The notes under the pieces: generated by a model
Seen by the model: the letters and a program-made list of their open reading frames with translations, nothing else
Database searches by the model: none
Told to the model about the DNA's origin: nothing
Origin: Schoenoplectus triqueter
Taxonomy: Eukaryota; Streptophyta; Magnoliopsida; Poales; Cyperaceae
DNA length: 30,179 nt
Assembly (NCBI GenBank): GCA_964058805.1
Contig: CAXKVV010000084.1
Span: 1 to 30,179 of the forward strand
Reading direction: 5' to 3'
Translations under genes and position numbers: made by a program
In this document: in pieces, positions 1-10,968 of the stretch
Layout: every line of letters begins with the position of its first letter
Position numbering within the stretch: the first letter of the stretch is position 1

Positions 1-1200
1 GGTATACCGGATTAGCACTCTTTCGCACTCTTCTACTTAGTCTAAAATTTGTTTGATAAATTAATTCGTCGGAATAACTATTTTATTCCAACTTTTTGCT
101 ATTCCACCTTGTGCCAAATAAACCCTAAATGTCGTAAAATTAACAACAATAGAAAATTTTATTTAATCTTTTATGTGAATTGAAGAAATGTTTATTTAAT
201 CAAGGTTAAATCTCAAATTTAAGTTTCTAAAAATTAATGAGAAAGTTCTAGAAGCAAGAAATAGTATTTCTCCAACACCGTATAGGAAAAATGCTTTTAG
301 ATGAGAGGCGGAGCTCCATTTAAACTGTGGACAATTTCTAGTCCGAGTACAAACTGGAGAGTGAAGACCCATCTCCTAATTTTGATTTTGATTAGAGTTC
401 GAAGTTTTATCAACACCTTAATTTTGATCTCCTCCCTATCTTACTATTTCTCTTTACCTTCTATCCCAATTCTAAAACTTAATTGTGAAACTAAAAAAAT
501 TCGTAGATCCGAAAAATACTATAATAATGGCTCGGAACAAACTCAAAGCACCAGTGGACTCCATGAATTAAGCATCTTAATTGCAAGCTCTTCCATTGAT
601 TCATCAAGCTACGAGTCTAGGACCGAATTCATAATACATAAAAGATTAAATTTTTAGATTTTTAGTTATGTCATATCATCAACATCAATATATTATGTCA
701 TTGATTTGTTTAAATCTTTTTATTTTTTTTTGATTTAATGACTCATATATAATTTTTCTCATTCCTTATTTAAAATATATGAGTATAATATCTCTAATGT
801 AAAATTTAACTTTTAAAATGATTAAAAATATGTGTATATTTGTTATTGCTAATATGCTAAAATTGTTTTCCCATAATATTCCTAATTAGGTTACATATTT
901 ATATTCTATTATATGTTTTCTCATTGGTCAGGTTTTTCTAAACTAAGGAACGTGATATCATCAACTGAACGGTTCAAACAATTGAAAATTTATACAATTT
1001 TTTTTTGTAAAAATCATTATACCTAACTTATTGTACTAATTTAAATTAAAATATAAAGCCAAAGGAACTCACAATCACAAGTCAAAATCATGCGCCTAAA
1101 AGCTAGTTTACTTTATATTATATGATGCATCGACTCATTTGTATTAGAAAAGAAATCTATATTTAAACAATACTAGCTAACTTTTTGAACTCTATATATA
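1..1200. other. AT-rich intergenic DNA, no gene recognised
   Basis: Both strands are broken by stops. The longest open stretch (301-657, plus) has no recognisable domain and a skewed Ser/Ile/Leu composition, and I do not call it a gene. No tRNA, repeat family or transposon end was identified here. Confidence 0.5.
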
Positions 1201-1208
1201 TATATAGA

Positions 1209-1591
1209 GAGGAAGTCTAAAATACAACGCATTATATGGATATGTCAGTGCATCTTGCTAAAATCTCAAATTTCGAATTAAATATGACTAATATGAACCG
1301 TTCAATTTATTCTTTAAATTTTTTGAAAAAAAATACATTTTTTTGGATAATAAAAAATCATAACTATTCAACGATTCAAAATTCTCAAATCAAGTAACTT
1401 TCTCTTGGTTCAAAAATATAGCTAAAAAATTTCAAAATATATATATATATATATATACTCTAATTTTCTACAAGAGTTTGATATGAAAAATAAATTGAAC
1501 GGTTCGGATTAGTCATTTTAAACTTAAAGTTTGAGATTTTAGTGTGGTGCACAAACACATCTGTGCAACACATTGTATTTTAGACTTTCTC
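1209..1591. mobile_element. Foldback MITE, copy 1 of a tandem pair
   Basis: The left end GAGGAAGTCTAAAATACAACG and the inverse of the right end, GAGAAAGTCTAAAATACAATG, form long terminal inverted repeats. They continue inward for about 100 bases as variants of CTCAAATTT..GAACCGTTCAATTTATT. The element is 383 bp with no coding capacity. A (CTAT)n tract separates it from copy 2. The superfamily cannot be assigned because the flanks are low complexity and hide any target duplication. Confidence 0.7.
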
Positions 1592-1612
1592 TATCTATCT
1601 ATCTATCTATCC
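1588..1612. repeat. (CTAT)n microsatellite
   Basis: About five perfect CTAT units lie exactly between the two foldback elements. The tract may have been generated at the junction or may be the pre-existing target. Confidence 0.85.
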
Positions 1613-1614
1613 AT

Positions 1615-1994
1615 GAAGTCTAAAATGCAACACATTACACGGATGTATTTGTACACTGTGTTATAATCTCAAATTTTAAGTTAAAAATAACCGATCCGAT
1701 CCGTTCAATTTATTCTTCATATCAAACTTTTGTAGAAAATCAAATTTTATATTTCTTAAAAAAAATTGTTATTTTTTGGGTATGAAGAAAATCATCAATA
1801 TTGGACGATCCAAAATCTTTAAATCAAGCAATTTTTTCTTAGCCCAAAAAAATTTCAAAAAATATAAAATAATTTTCTACAAAAGTTTGATATACATAAT
1901 AAATTGAACGGTTTATTGATCATTTTTAACTTACAATTTGAGATTTTAACGTGATGCACGAAACATCAGTACAATGTCTTACATTTTAGACTTC
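1615..1994. mobile_element. Foldback MITE, copy 2 of a tandem pair
   Basis: It starts GAAGTCTAAAATGCAACACA and ends with the inverse, TACATTTTAGACTTC. The inner arms again carry CCGTTCAATTTATTCTTCAT on the left and AATAAATTGAACGG on the right. At 380 bp it closely matches copy 1 in size and arm sequence, so both belong to one family. No protein is encoded. Confidence 0.7.
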
Positions 1995-1999
1995 CTCAT

Positions 2000-2870
2000 A
2001 TATAATTATAGGGTGTCGTTTTTGTTGTTACTGTTATTGTTGTACAATAAGGTGCAGATTATCTAGAATGTACTAGAAACAGTAATTTGTTTTTTGAATT
2101 GACTTCACCTTATTGTATGAAGAGTATTGACACAAAAATTGCTGCTCGGAAATTATCCAAGCAAGTAAGTCATTCAAGTAATGTTTTGCTCTTAAGTCAT
2201 CTGATGATGTTCTTTTATTTGACGTTATAGTGATCTTCTCTTCTGTGTTCATCCGCCATCTGATTTTACGAATAACTTTCTGGTAGCCTAAATTTTGAGC
2301 AGTAGATTCGGAGCCTAAAAGTATTAGAATGTGTGCGGTTGTCATGGAATTTATATGGGATGCGATTTTGTGGGTGCAGGAACCCGTTGATGCTGGAAAT
2401 GAATGGAAAAATATAGAAATAATGTGTTCGGATATAACATGGGAATTATGATGAGAATTTAAGTTAAAAGTTGTTAAGTTGTAAATCTCATATCAATGAG
2501 ATTTACTTAGTCATGTTAATTATTCAATTATAATTAAAAAATAATACTATATATATGCTAATTATAAAATTAGCAGTACTGTTCATTTTTCATAATCAAC
2601 ATCAAATAAAATGATTGAAGTTTACATAAGCAAAATACAATTATTATATGTATTTCCTTTCTAAAATGTTTGACAGCAGTACCATTATAAAAATCATTGC
2701 TAGTAATTGATTAAGAGCTATTATTAATAATGTTTAATAATTATTATTAATGAATAACAATCAGTAATATGATTTAATAAGTGGATTAACAACGCGGATA
2801 CTTGTTAATTGAAGGTTGGTCCCACATCTCTCATTTTCAAATGGGATCGACTAACAATCCTCTAGAGAAA
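2000..2870. other. AT-rich intergenic DNA with a small perfect hairpin
   Basis: No gene is recognised. An open stretch on the minus strand at 2073-2345 gives a 90-residue product without a known domain. A perfect 11-bp stem with a 4-base loop lies at 2481-2506. The sequence GGTTGGTCCCACATCTC near 2813 resembles decayed transposon ends common in plants, but no element can be bounded. Confidence 0.4.
2481..2506. repeat. Perfect inverted repeat (11-bp stem, ATCA loop)
   Basis: GTAAATCTCAT at 2481-2491 is the exact inverse of ATGAGATTTAC at 2496-2506. It sits in AT-rich DNA with no neighbouring gene. It may be the core of a decayed foldback element. Confidence 0.75.
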
Positions 2871-3055
2871 ATTTCCTACCAAATTTTTATTTTTTGACAA
2901 AAAAATATATCCTCTATAACTAATTTTTTATTTTTGACAAAAAAAAAATTACATCCATTTTTGGCAAATTCCTCAAGAAAATCTCATACCTAACTTTTAT
3001 TTTTGACAAAAAAGTATATCAAATGTATCTAACTATTCATTTTTAACAAAAAAAA
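2871..3055. repeat. Degenerate tandem repeat built on TTTTTGACAAAAAA
   Basis: Four spaced copies of the near-palindrome TTTTTGACAAAAAA (the last is TTTTTAACAAAAAA) lie near 2891, 2931, 3000 and 3040. Two are preceded by variants of CCTC(TAG)AGAAAAT. It is a decayed tandem array with a period of about 40-70 bases and no coding potential. Confidence 0.55.
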
Positions 3056-3084
3056 AAATCAATCTACATAAGTGAGTAGGATAA

Positions 3085-3227
3085 ATAAGTCAGATATTTA
3101 TATAAGTGAGTCAGATATTTAGATATGTGACTCATATATTTAGATATATGACTTAAGCATTTAAATATGAGACTCATATATTTAGATATTTAAATTTATA
3201 ACTTAGGTATTTAGATATGTGACTCAT
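3085..3227. repeat. AT-rich minisatellite, unit about 21-24 bp
   Basis: Six or so degenerate copies of GTGACTCATATATTTAGATA follow one another. Variants include GTGAGTCAGATATTTAGATA and GAGACTCATATATTTAGATA. It directly follows the TTTTTGACAAAAAA repeat. Confidence 0.75.
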
Positions 3228-4122
3228 TGTACGATAAAAAAAACAGTTGTATGTGTTTTTACGATTTTCATATTGTGTCGTTACCAAAAAATAGTTGTGT
3301 ATATTCTCACGACATTCATATAGAAAATTATGGCCATTTGAAACCCCGATTTTATTTTTTATTTTTGTCCATTTATCCATAACTCTTTTGGTTTGTTCGT
3401 CCAAATGATCCGAAAAACATTTCTACAGTTAATTTGAACAACAATATATTTTTAATATTTTCCTAAATATTTTTATTTTTTGTAATTTCGATTTTTTGTT
3501 TTGTTAATAAAATAACCCCTCTGTAATAGGATAATAATTATATGAGAAAATTTTATATTTAATTAAAAAGATAAAAAATAAAAATAATTTGGAAGAAGAA
3601 TTTCTTTTTCAGGCCAGCTCTTCGGGATAAAAAAAAATTCGGCCTCAGATCAATTGTAAAATAAAAAATGGGGTGGATCAATTTTTTCCGTCCAGCTATT
3701 TGGACCGAATTTTTTCGATGTGCTGCTGCACTGAAAAACCAAAACAATCGTTCTATGCCCGGAAAACATATTCTTTTTCTAAAAATAGAAAAATGGAGGT
3801 CAGGGCCTCAGGGGCACCGATTTTCAGGGTACAGGAATTGGAACGGGGAATTCTCAATCCTTTTTGATCAATTTTGATTTAAGGTTCTTTTAACCGTGGA
3901 ATCAATATTGAGATTGAAATAAAATATAAAAATAAAAATGAGTGTCATCGAGATCAATAATTAGATGTTGATTTGACGGTTGAAAGAACCATTGAAATTA
4001 AAATTGTTCCCAAGAGCTTGTGAACTCCCTCGATTCCACGGGAATTACGGGACATCTTTTGTTCTCATTTTGATGATGAGACCTTTGTGGGACTGGCATT
4101 TCAACACACAAGCCTATGGATT
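3228..4122. other. Intergenic DNA, no gene recognised
   Basis: It contains a somewhat GC-richer patch at 3590-3880 with overlapping short open frames on both strands. None shows a known domain. No transposon ends could be defined. Confidence 0.4.
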
Positions 4123-5095
4123 AAGACTACAAATGACTTGAATTCGAACGAGTAAGACTTAGTTCAAATTCGACTCATAAAAATTCGAGTCAAATTCATA
4201 AAACATTTCGAATTAAAAAACCTAGTTCAAACTCAGTTCATCACTATTCGAGCTAGTTTGTGAGGTGGCTCACAAATCAATGCATGTGCATTGATTCAGT
4301 TTGATATTTAGATTTAGTACATTTACAAACTATAAAATTGATACATCTATAAAAGTTAATACAAAATTGGTATATTAACAAATTATATTTTCAATTACAT
4401 ATTTACTATTCTAATTTAAACAAATAGACCAGTAAAAAACTATCGAGTCAGATTTATAAGTCGAGTCATGAGTGATTAAGAGACTTCATTAAGCTGTTGA
4501 GATGGTGAGATGATGAGAGATAACGAGAGATGGATTATCAAATTAGAGTTCGATAAAATAAAATATATAAATTGTTATTATTCGAGCCGAGTCGAACCAC
4601 GAGTCGAGTCAACCCAACTCAAACTCAACTCATTTAACTATCAAGACATATTAATTCAAACCAAGTTAGTTCAAACTAAATTATAAACTCAGATTTCACC
4701 CCGACAATATAGTCCTCAAATAAATAATGAACAATATAAAGTTTTAAATATATTTAATAAAATTTAGACATAATATTTTTAAATGCTAACTAATAATAAT
4801 AATTATAATAATAAATAATATAATTAAATACGTAATAATTTATAAATGTTCATATAAAAATGTTAAATCATTATAAGAGTTAAGTTTCACTTTAAGTATA
4901 TTACACATATTATTTTAAATAAAGAGAGAAAAATATTTTATATAATTTTTTGGATTCTATAAGATGAAAAAATTTAAACAAAATTAATGATGAAAAAAAT
5001 AATAATATAATATAATTAAAAATTTTAAAAATTTAATCATCGTGTATTAAGAATTAGTCCGACTCACTAAATCACGAGCTTTATGCAGCCCTACT
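4123..5095. mobile_element. Decayed hAT-like non-autonomous element
   Basis: The left part begins AAGACTACAAATGACTTGAA. The inverse of the right end reads GTAGGGCTGCATAAAGCTCG. Between them are many variants of TCGAGTC/CGAGCC/AACTCGA. Ends of the type AGGGCTGCAAATGAGC with CGAGC-rich interiors are typical of common plant hAT-like non-autonomous repeats. No target duplication survives and no transposase is encoded. The boundaries are approximate. Confidence 0.35.
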
Positions 5096-5099
5096 ACGG

Positions 5100-7210
5100 G
5101 CCGGAGATATGGATTTCCCATCCGAAAACTTGGATAACAAAAGTGTAGTTTCAGAGTCTTGTCGATACAAGCAAAGTAATTTTCCGTTTTATCATAATAA
5201 ATGCCCCTGCGTCCCTAAATGCTGCACAGGTGTCCCAAAAGATCGTCCGGGAATCTTTTTATATTTTTTTAACATGAAATTTCTACAATATTTGTATTTC
5301 TAAAGCTGGTATATGATTTATTTATTTTTGAAATTGTGGTCTTATTACAGGTATTGAATAAGTGAATCATCTTTCCTTTTACGGGGGAAGTGAATATTAG
5401 ATCTTTTTGAGGAACGGATATATTATTTTTTGAAGCAACATGCGAAAAGATTATTATAAATTTTTATTAAATTAAATTAAAAAAGTTAATACAGATTAAA
5501 AAGAAAAAAAAAGATCAAGACAGAAAGAGATAAGAGACGATGATATATAAGCATAGCTCTAAATAGAAAAGTAAAAAAAAAAAACATTAAAAAAATAACT
5601 CTATTTGTCCATCGACCAGCACGTTGTAGCGGTACATCCTTGAAACAAATATTACGTTTTACAAATTTCTAGTACTATAATATTTTCATAACTATTTGTC
5701 TAATAAATTTTAATGTATTTGAATGAGTTATTCAAGTGAACTTAGTATTCAAGTAGCTCTTTTTGGATTATTTCTCAAGGTGAAAACAATAATTATGTAC
5801 TGCCAACCTCTTGTGTTTTTACAATGATCCACGTTTCTTTTTACTGAGTAGCATTTTTCTGATGAGAGACAAGCGATGCTAATCCAAATTGTTATGCGCG
5901 TTCAAATGTTAAAAGGAATAGAGCATGTCTGAATTTAAAAGGAAACGAAAACAATACAGTCTTGTTATACTGGTAGACAAGTTTCAGTAGTACTTCCCTT
6001 TTTCGACCCAGAAGTGAATTTTGTCCTTACCTTGTTCCTTGTGAGAACTCAAACAGGATAAGACCAATGATTATTTTTTTCCCCTTCTCTTCAGTCCTCA
6101 TGTCATTTATCGCCAAATTAGAATGATGCTGATGGAGGCGATTGACTAGCACAAGTTGCGGACACGTGGAGTAAATTTCTGGCATAAAAGATTGGAATGA
6201 ATTAGAAGAGGAGCTATCAGGAATAAATAAAGCCCGCCACGAAACTAAGCCTAAGCTATTCAGTGACGACAATTTTGCACAGCTAGCTGATTCAACGGAC
6301 TTCTTGGGTACAAATGTCAATATCTCGTAATTGACTGTAAGGTGTGTACCATTTTACTAATGTTGATTCGAAAAGAAACACATATACAAGTTTGGTGACT
6401 GATTCAATTTTCTCAATTGTACAATAATCCTACAGAGGTTTACCAATTTTAAAAGTTACAAAAAGAAGGAACGATACTTTTCTATGCTAAGGCTAAATCA
6501 CCAGGTCACAGTCTCTTGGGAAAGTTGGGACATGGGAAGGGCCTCAGGTCTGACATAATGAAATGAAAGTATGGAACTCCAATTTAGTTATTTGAGATGA
6601 CTCTGACCTTAATATGTCAATAGTATTAACTGCAAATAATATTTCAAAATGATATAACAAACCTATCAACTTACAAACATGAAAGCAAAATAGGCATCAA
6701 ATAAAAACACACCAACTGACAACATATTGAAATAAAGAGCTTATTATTAACAAAATAAAGAAGATATATTGCATCAAAATAAACATACCACACACAAATA
6801 GCTAACCCACATCGTAGTCCCCCCCTTCCCCCGGTGCTAACCTTACCATTTAATTCGCAATAACACTTCCCACTCCCATGCACTAAATCAACAGAGTTAA
6901 TCAGGCAATACTGACATTGTCTACTAAATATTGTTAATAAACCATCTAACTGTTCGATGTACAAAGAATGCGACAACAAAATGAGTAATGATAGCTGTCA
7001 AAATTTGTAATATTAAACAATTTCCATATAATTGGCACACGGTAACTGCGATACAAATGAAAAATTAGAAACTTCAGCAATAATGGATGACACCATTTGC
7101 AATTTACTAATTAGTAACTAGAATCCTAAATAACTTCCATTTGCATTTTCTCCTATACAATTTGCCCAAAATAAGGTGAGGTCAAATAAAAATAAATAAA
7201 GAAAAGCATA
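5100..7210. other. Intergenic DNA and 3' flank of the coiled-coil gene
   Basis: The end nearest 7210 should contain the 3' untranslated region of the minus-strand coiled-coil gene, but no clear poly(A) signal was pinned down. Two short open stretches were looked at: 5109-5303 (plus, Cys/Pro-rich) and 6027-6330. Neither matches a family I know. Confidence 0.4.
6175..6330 (+). other. Possible coding relic, unidentified
   Basis: In the plus frame ending at TAA 6328-6330, 51 codons are open. They give a soluble, acidic, protein-like sequence (for example IKDWNELEEEL and KPKLFSDDNFAQLADSTDFL). The same DNA is also open for 97 codons on the minus strand. No upstream exon, start or family match could be found, so this may be a gene fragment, a last exon or chance. 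Confidence 0.18.
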
Positions 7211-8944
7211 TTATTTCTTGGCCTTGGAGAAGCGAAGACACCTGTACTTCTCACCACCAACTGTTATCTCAAGAGCACCATCTAGATTGTCCTGATTGGA
7301 TGCCGTACCCATTAGCACACTCTTTTCTTTCTCTAGGTTTTCTTTCTCCATCTTTAGCCTTGCTTCTTGTCTTGCTATTTCTGCCTACAAAAATATATAG
7401 TTTATTTTTTTTAGAAGGATTGGCAGAAGCTGCCAACTGGAAAATAGTTTATCTTTGAAGAAAAAAAGGTACATGCTTAAGGGATAAACTGATCTCTGTT
7501 ACCAAGGTACATGCCCATGAGTTGTCATAAGCTGTGCTCTAATTCAAATTACTAATGATAATTATCCCAAGGAAGTTTACAAAGGAAGCAACCTAGGTGA
7601 TTTATGCAATTTAGATAGTCTTATGTAGCATCCACCTCTTTTATTATCCATCTCACATCCACCCATTTATTTGATTACTTGTAATTATCTATACAAAAAA
7701 TGTACACTTTCTTAGTTAACAACTGTGTTCTTTTAGTTAACAATTAGATACAAACAGTTCACAAATAAAGAGGTGGACGCTGCATGTTTTCCATTTAGAT
7801 ATTCTTTGTTTTTAAAAGAAACAAAAGGGAAAATGTGAATGTCAAATTCTGGTAAGGTCTAAAGAAGCAGAATATCAAGCCCTTTTTTTCATGAAAAAAT
7901 GAGAGTAATCAATACAAGAACATTATGCTTTTATCTAAAGCGATATAAAGAAAGGTTTAAACTTTATTTGACAACCACAATGCCAATAAAACCTGTTTCA
8001 CTGATAAGATCTATTCCCAGTGCTTTAATAAACTGACTTGGAGTCACTCAACTGAGTGCGTCAGGGTCCTGCTACTAAGGAAAATCAAAGAAATATATCT
8101 AGCCGGTTCTAAGTAAAGAACAAGGCGCACAGCATTTTCACAGAAGAGCGGAACTAATTTCTAAATTGGTTGGTGTGGGAAAGGAGGCAGTGATGCATCA
8201 TAGTGATCAAATTGCTTGAGGTGCTTTTTGGGCTGATGAGTTTACAGGACCTGATTCAGAATCTAAGGATTTGTACCGGCCGCCTGTGATCAAGTTGGCA
8301 TCTATTGTGACTTGTAGAGAGCTTGTGGTACTTTCTGATTGATTTCACCATTTTATATTTACACTTTGCTCGGGACTACCAATGGTAATGGAATAATTAT
8401 TGCAAATTTGCAACACAAATTTTAAAGATAGTACTTGTCTATCTTTCTGATAATTTCCAGATACTTATCAACTAAAGAGTGTTATCTCAGCATCTTAACA
8501 AGATTTTTCTATGATTGCACACCATATTGAATGCATGAGCTTATCTTATATTTACTTGAAACTAATAAATAAGAAATCCAAATGATCAACGGAGTATCTC
8601 GTTACAGCACAACTATTTTTAGAATCTAAGTAATCTTTGTTCCCAACCGTTTTCCATCCTTATCATTTCCAACTTCACCGTCAGTTGTGCCACAAACCTT
8701 CTTTAATTCTCTAATCAAATAAGATAATAGCTACAAAAACTGATGTGAAAACCACAGGAATTACCTCACGGCGGGAGAGCTCCGCCTTCCAGGCGGCCTC
8801 TCGCTCGGCAACCTCTCGTTCTCTCTCCTGGATGTAGCTCTGCATCTCCCGCTCCTTCATAATCCGATCCTGTATATCCGCATCCAGCGCCTCCTGCAAC
8901 TCTCGCACGAACTTCTCGACCACCGCCTTTATGCGGAGCGACAT
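7211..8944 (-). CDS. Conserved-looking small coiled-coil protein, 117 residues, 2 exons
   Basis: Exon 1 (8944-8765, 60 codons) and exon 2 (7384-7211, 57 codons plus TAA) join across a 1380-base phase-0 intron with donor GAG|GTAATT and acceptor GTAG|GCA. The start is the first ATG after an in-frame TAG in the leader. Residues 1-35 include a basic/acidic amphipathic stretch (MSLRIKAVVEKFVRELQEAL). Residues 30-82 are almost entirely Glu, Arg, Lys, Gln and Ala with heptad spacing, which predicts one long coiled coil running across the splice junction. After a Ser/Asn/Asp-rich linker, the last 20 residues (LEITVGGEKYRCLRFSKAKK) read like a short beta-strand tail with a basic end. There is no signal peptide or membrane segment. 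I do not recognise a named family. The smooth junction and low-complexity-free tail argue for a real conserved plant gene. A role as a scaffold or adaptor is only a guess. The intron holds no other gene that I can see. Confidence 0.85.
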
Positions 8945-9538
8945 CTCCCTCTTATCAATCCGATTACAACCCTAGGTTCAATTTTCGATCTCAGAGATCC
9001 TATTGCTATTGAATGACTCGCCAACGAGCTACGGATCATGCGATGATGGCGGGGTTCTCCGGCGAATAGGTGCCCGTGACAGGGGGATTTGATTGAGGGT
9101 ACTTGACTGAGAGAAGGAATGGAAAATTGGAATTGGAGGCGGGTACTGGTTTGAGCCCCGCAGCGCCCGTCTATGCGCTGGAGCGGGAGCCCGACACTTC
9201 CTTTCTGGACTTTGGTTCGTGTCGAAATCGAATAGCCTCTCTTGTTTTCGGGTCCGGATCGGATCCACTTCATTTCGTATGGACAAAATATGGAGTTCTA
9301 AACAAATCTAGACCGTTCGGTCCAAATCATCCAGTGGTTGCGACTTGTGACGACATTCTCTATGATTAATAATACTACTTTAATAGCTGCCCGGAGGTTC
9401 GGTTTTGGAACCTGGATCGTACGATTATAAACAGATGTTGGAGACCTCTATGGCTCAGTCTCTTAGTTTGAGGACGCGAGAAGCTAATTCGTCATTTGTT
9501 CTTTTCTGCATTTACAATGCTTGGGTCGACAACTAACA

Positions 9539-9554
9539 GGCCCAAAAGGGCCCA
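9539..9554 (-). promoter_or_regulatory. Pair of TGGGCC (site II-like) motifs upstream of the coiled-coil gene
   Basis: The plus strand reads GGCCCAAAAGGGCCCA, giving two TGGGCC words on the minus strand 4 bases apart. In plants, site II elements (TGGGCC/T) bind TCP factors and are common in promoters of housekeeping genes. Here they lie about 600 bases upstream of the coiled-coil gene's ATG and in its orientation, within a GC-richer stretch. The transcription start is unknown, so function is inferred. Confidence 0.3.
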
Positions 9555-9794
9555 AGCAGCCAAGCTGCATTTGTCTTCCAGATGTAACCCTTTGGGTATC
9601 TATATGCCAGAGAATTTTGAACTCTGCTCCGTGCCTCTATTCAAAGACTCGAAAAGGTACCTTGTAATATAGATTAAGGAAGCTTATATAGAGCATGTTA
9701 CAAAATGGGTTCGGCTATTAAACTCCCGACTAATGAATTGGGCATTATTGGAAAAATGGTTTTTATCTACATCGGAAGGGATATGTGAAACGGT

Positions 9795-10968
9795 ACTCGT
9801 ATGCATATATAAATTGAGAAGAGATTCAATTACCATCATTTTGATGCCACATCGGTGCCATTAAAATTAAATATCAAATAACTATTATTTAAATTCTTAA
9901 ATAACAAAACTAATTGAAGGAATATTTTATAAATATCATCTTATATATGTATACAAAAAAATATATCATTTTGATATTATTTATATAGGCATCAAGCGTT
10001 AATAAAATCAACGGACCAAATTTTACAATTTAGACACGTTACTTGATGGCTATTCAAATAAATTTAAAATTTTTTTAATTTTTTATATACATACAATTGA
10101 GATGATATAGAATACATCTAGCGGTTCATATTTTTAAATTTATACATAAATAAATAAATAGACACCATGGACACCAAAAAAATGGTAATTGGATCCCTTC
10201 TCATATAAATTTGCTTATCATATGAGATTATCATAGTCTCCATTCTGGAATAGAATGTGTAAAACAGATTATATAGTACAATTGGCATTTGATACAATGA
10301 CTCTTTACTTTAATTACAATTCCTTGAGCTCTATCATATTTCAGCTAAGCCTATGTCCACAAGAGCTGACATCTGGGCTGATGGTTTGGCGTTAGAAGCC
10401 ATAGTCATGTCACATTTAGTTGCAAAAGAATATAACAACAACAAAGAAGCCTTTAATCTCAAATAAAATGTGATATGTTAAAAATAAAACTCAATTCAAA
10501 ATCATAAAGATTATAGATCTCAAAGATAAAAAAATAATGATAGTAATAGTGATAATAAAACATACTAGTAATAATAATAATAATACTAGTTGCAATATAA
10601 TAATAATAATAATAATAGTTGTAATAATATAATAATAATATTAATAATGATAATACTAGTTGCAATAATGTAATAATAATTTATATTTATTTATATTATT
10701 ATATTATAAAGAACATGTGTGTTGGAGACGTCCATTAATGTTATCAGATAATATATAATGATCGAAATACCCGTATTCAATTCATGATTGAGATTGACCG
10801 ATTTTATGAAAGTGATGGTTCAGATTTCAGTCAAATTTACTTTTTCTCTCTATTTCATTTACTATTTTTTACCAATACATATATAGAAAGTCTAAAAAAC
10901 GTTATATACCAAATAAATTCAACATCAACTATTATTAAGTTTTATTGTAAAAAAAAACTACGTATTTA
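9795..10968. mobile_element. Dispersed Helitron-like repeat, copy A, interrupted by a MITE
   Basis: Copy A begins around CTCGTATGCATATATAAATT, is interrupted by the MITE at 9816-10202, and resumes with TGCTTATCATATGAGATTATC. It then shares long stretches with the copies at 20611 and 21594: a CTGACATCTGGGCTGATGG block, CATGTCACATTTAGTTGCAA, GCCTTTAATCTCAAATAAAAT, an ATT/ATA-rich microsatellite, and ATTATAAAGAACAT..GTTATCAGATAATAT. The last part resembles the 5' region of plant non-autonomous Helitrons. No protein is encoded. Confidence 0.6.
9816..10202. mobile_element. MULE-type MITE with perfect 9-bp target duplication
   Basis: The left end GAGAAGAGATTCAATTACCAT (9816-9836) pairs with the inverse of the right end, GAGAAGGGATCCAATTACCAT (10182-10202). 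Imperfect pairing continues for roughly 48 bases. The flanks are identical 9-mers, ATATAAATT (9807-9815 and 10203-10211). Nine-base duplications are the mark of Mutator-like elements. The related repeat at 21594-21620 reads straight through CATATATAAATTTGC, giving an empty-site comparison. The element is 387 bp and non-coding. Confidence 0.85.

Noticed and set aside
301..657. 118-residue open frame on the plus strand
   Set aside because: No domain, low-complexity composition, and AT-rich surroundings with no splice or promoter context.
2073..2345. 90-residue open frame on the minus strand
   Set aside because: No recognisable family and no supporting neighbouring exon. It is likely chance or a worn transposon piece.
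3559..3877. Overlapping open frames on both strands
   Set aside because: Several mutually overlapping short frames with no domain; the slightly higher GC content explains the lack of stops.
8929..9369. Open frames on both strands beside the coiled-coil gene start
   Set aside because: They cover the GC-rich leader and promoter of the minus-strand gene and have no protein-family features.
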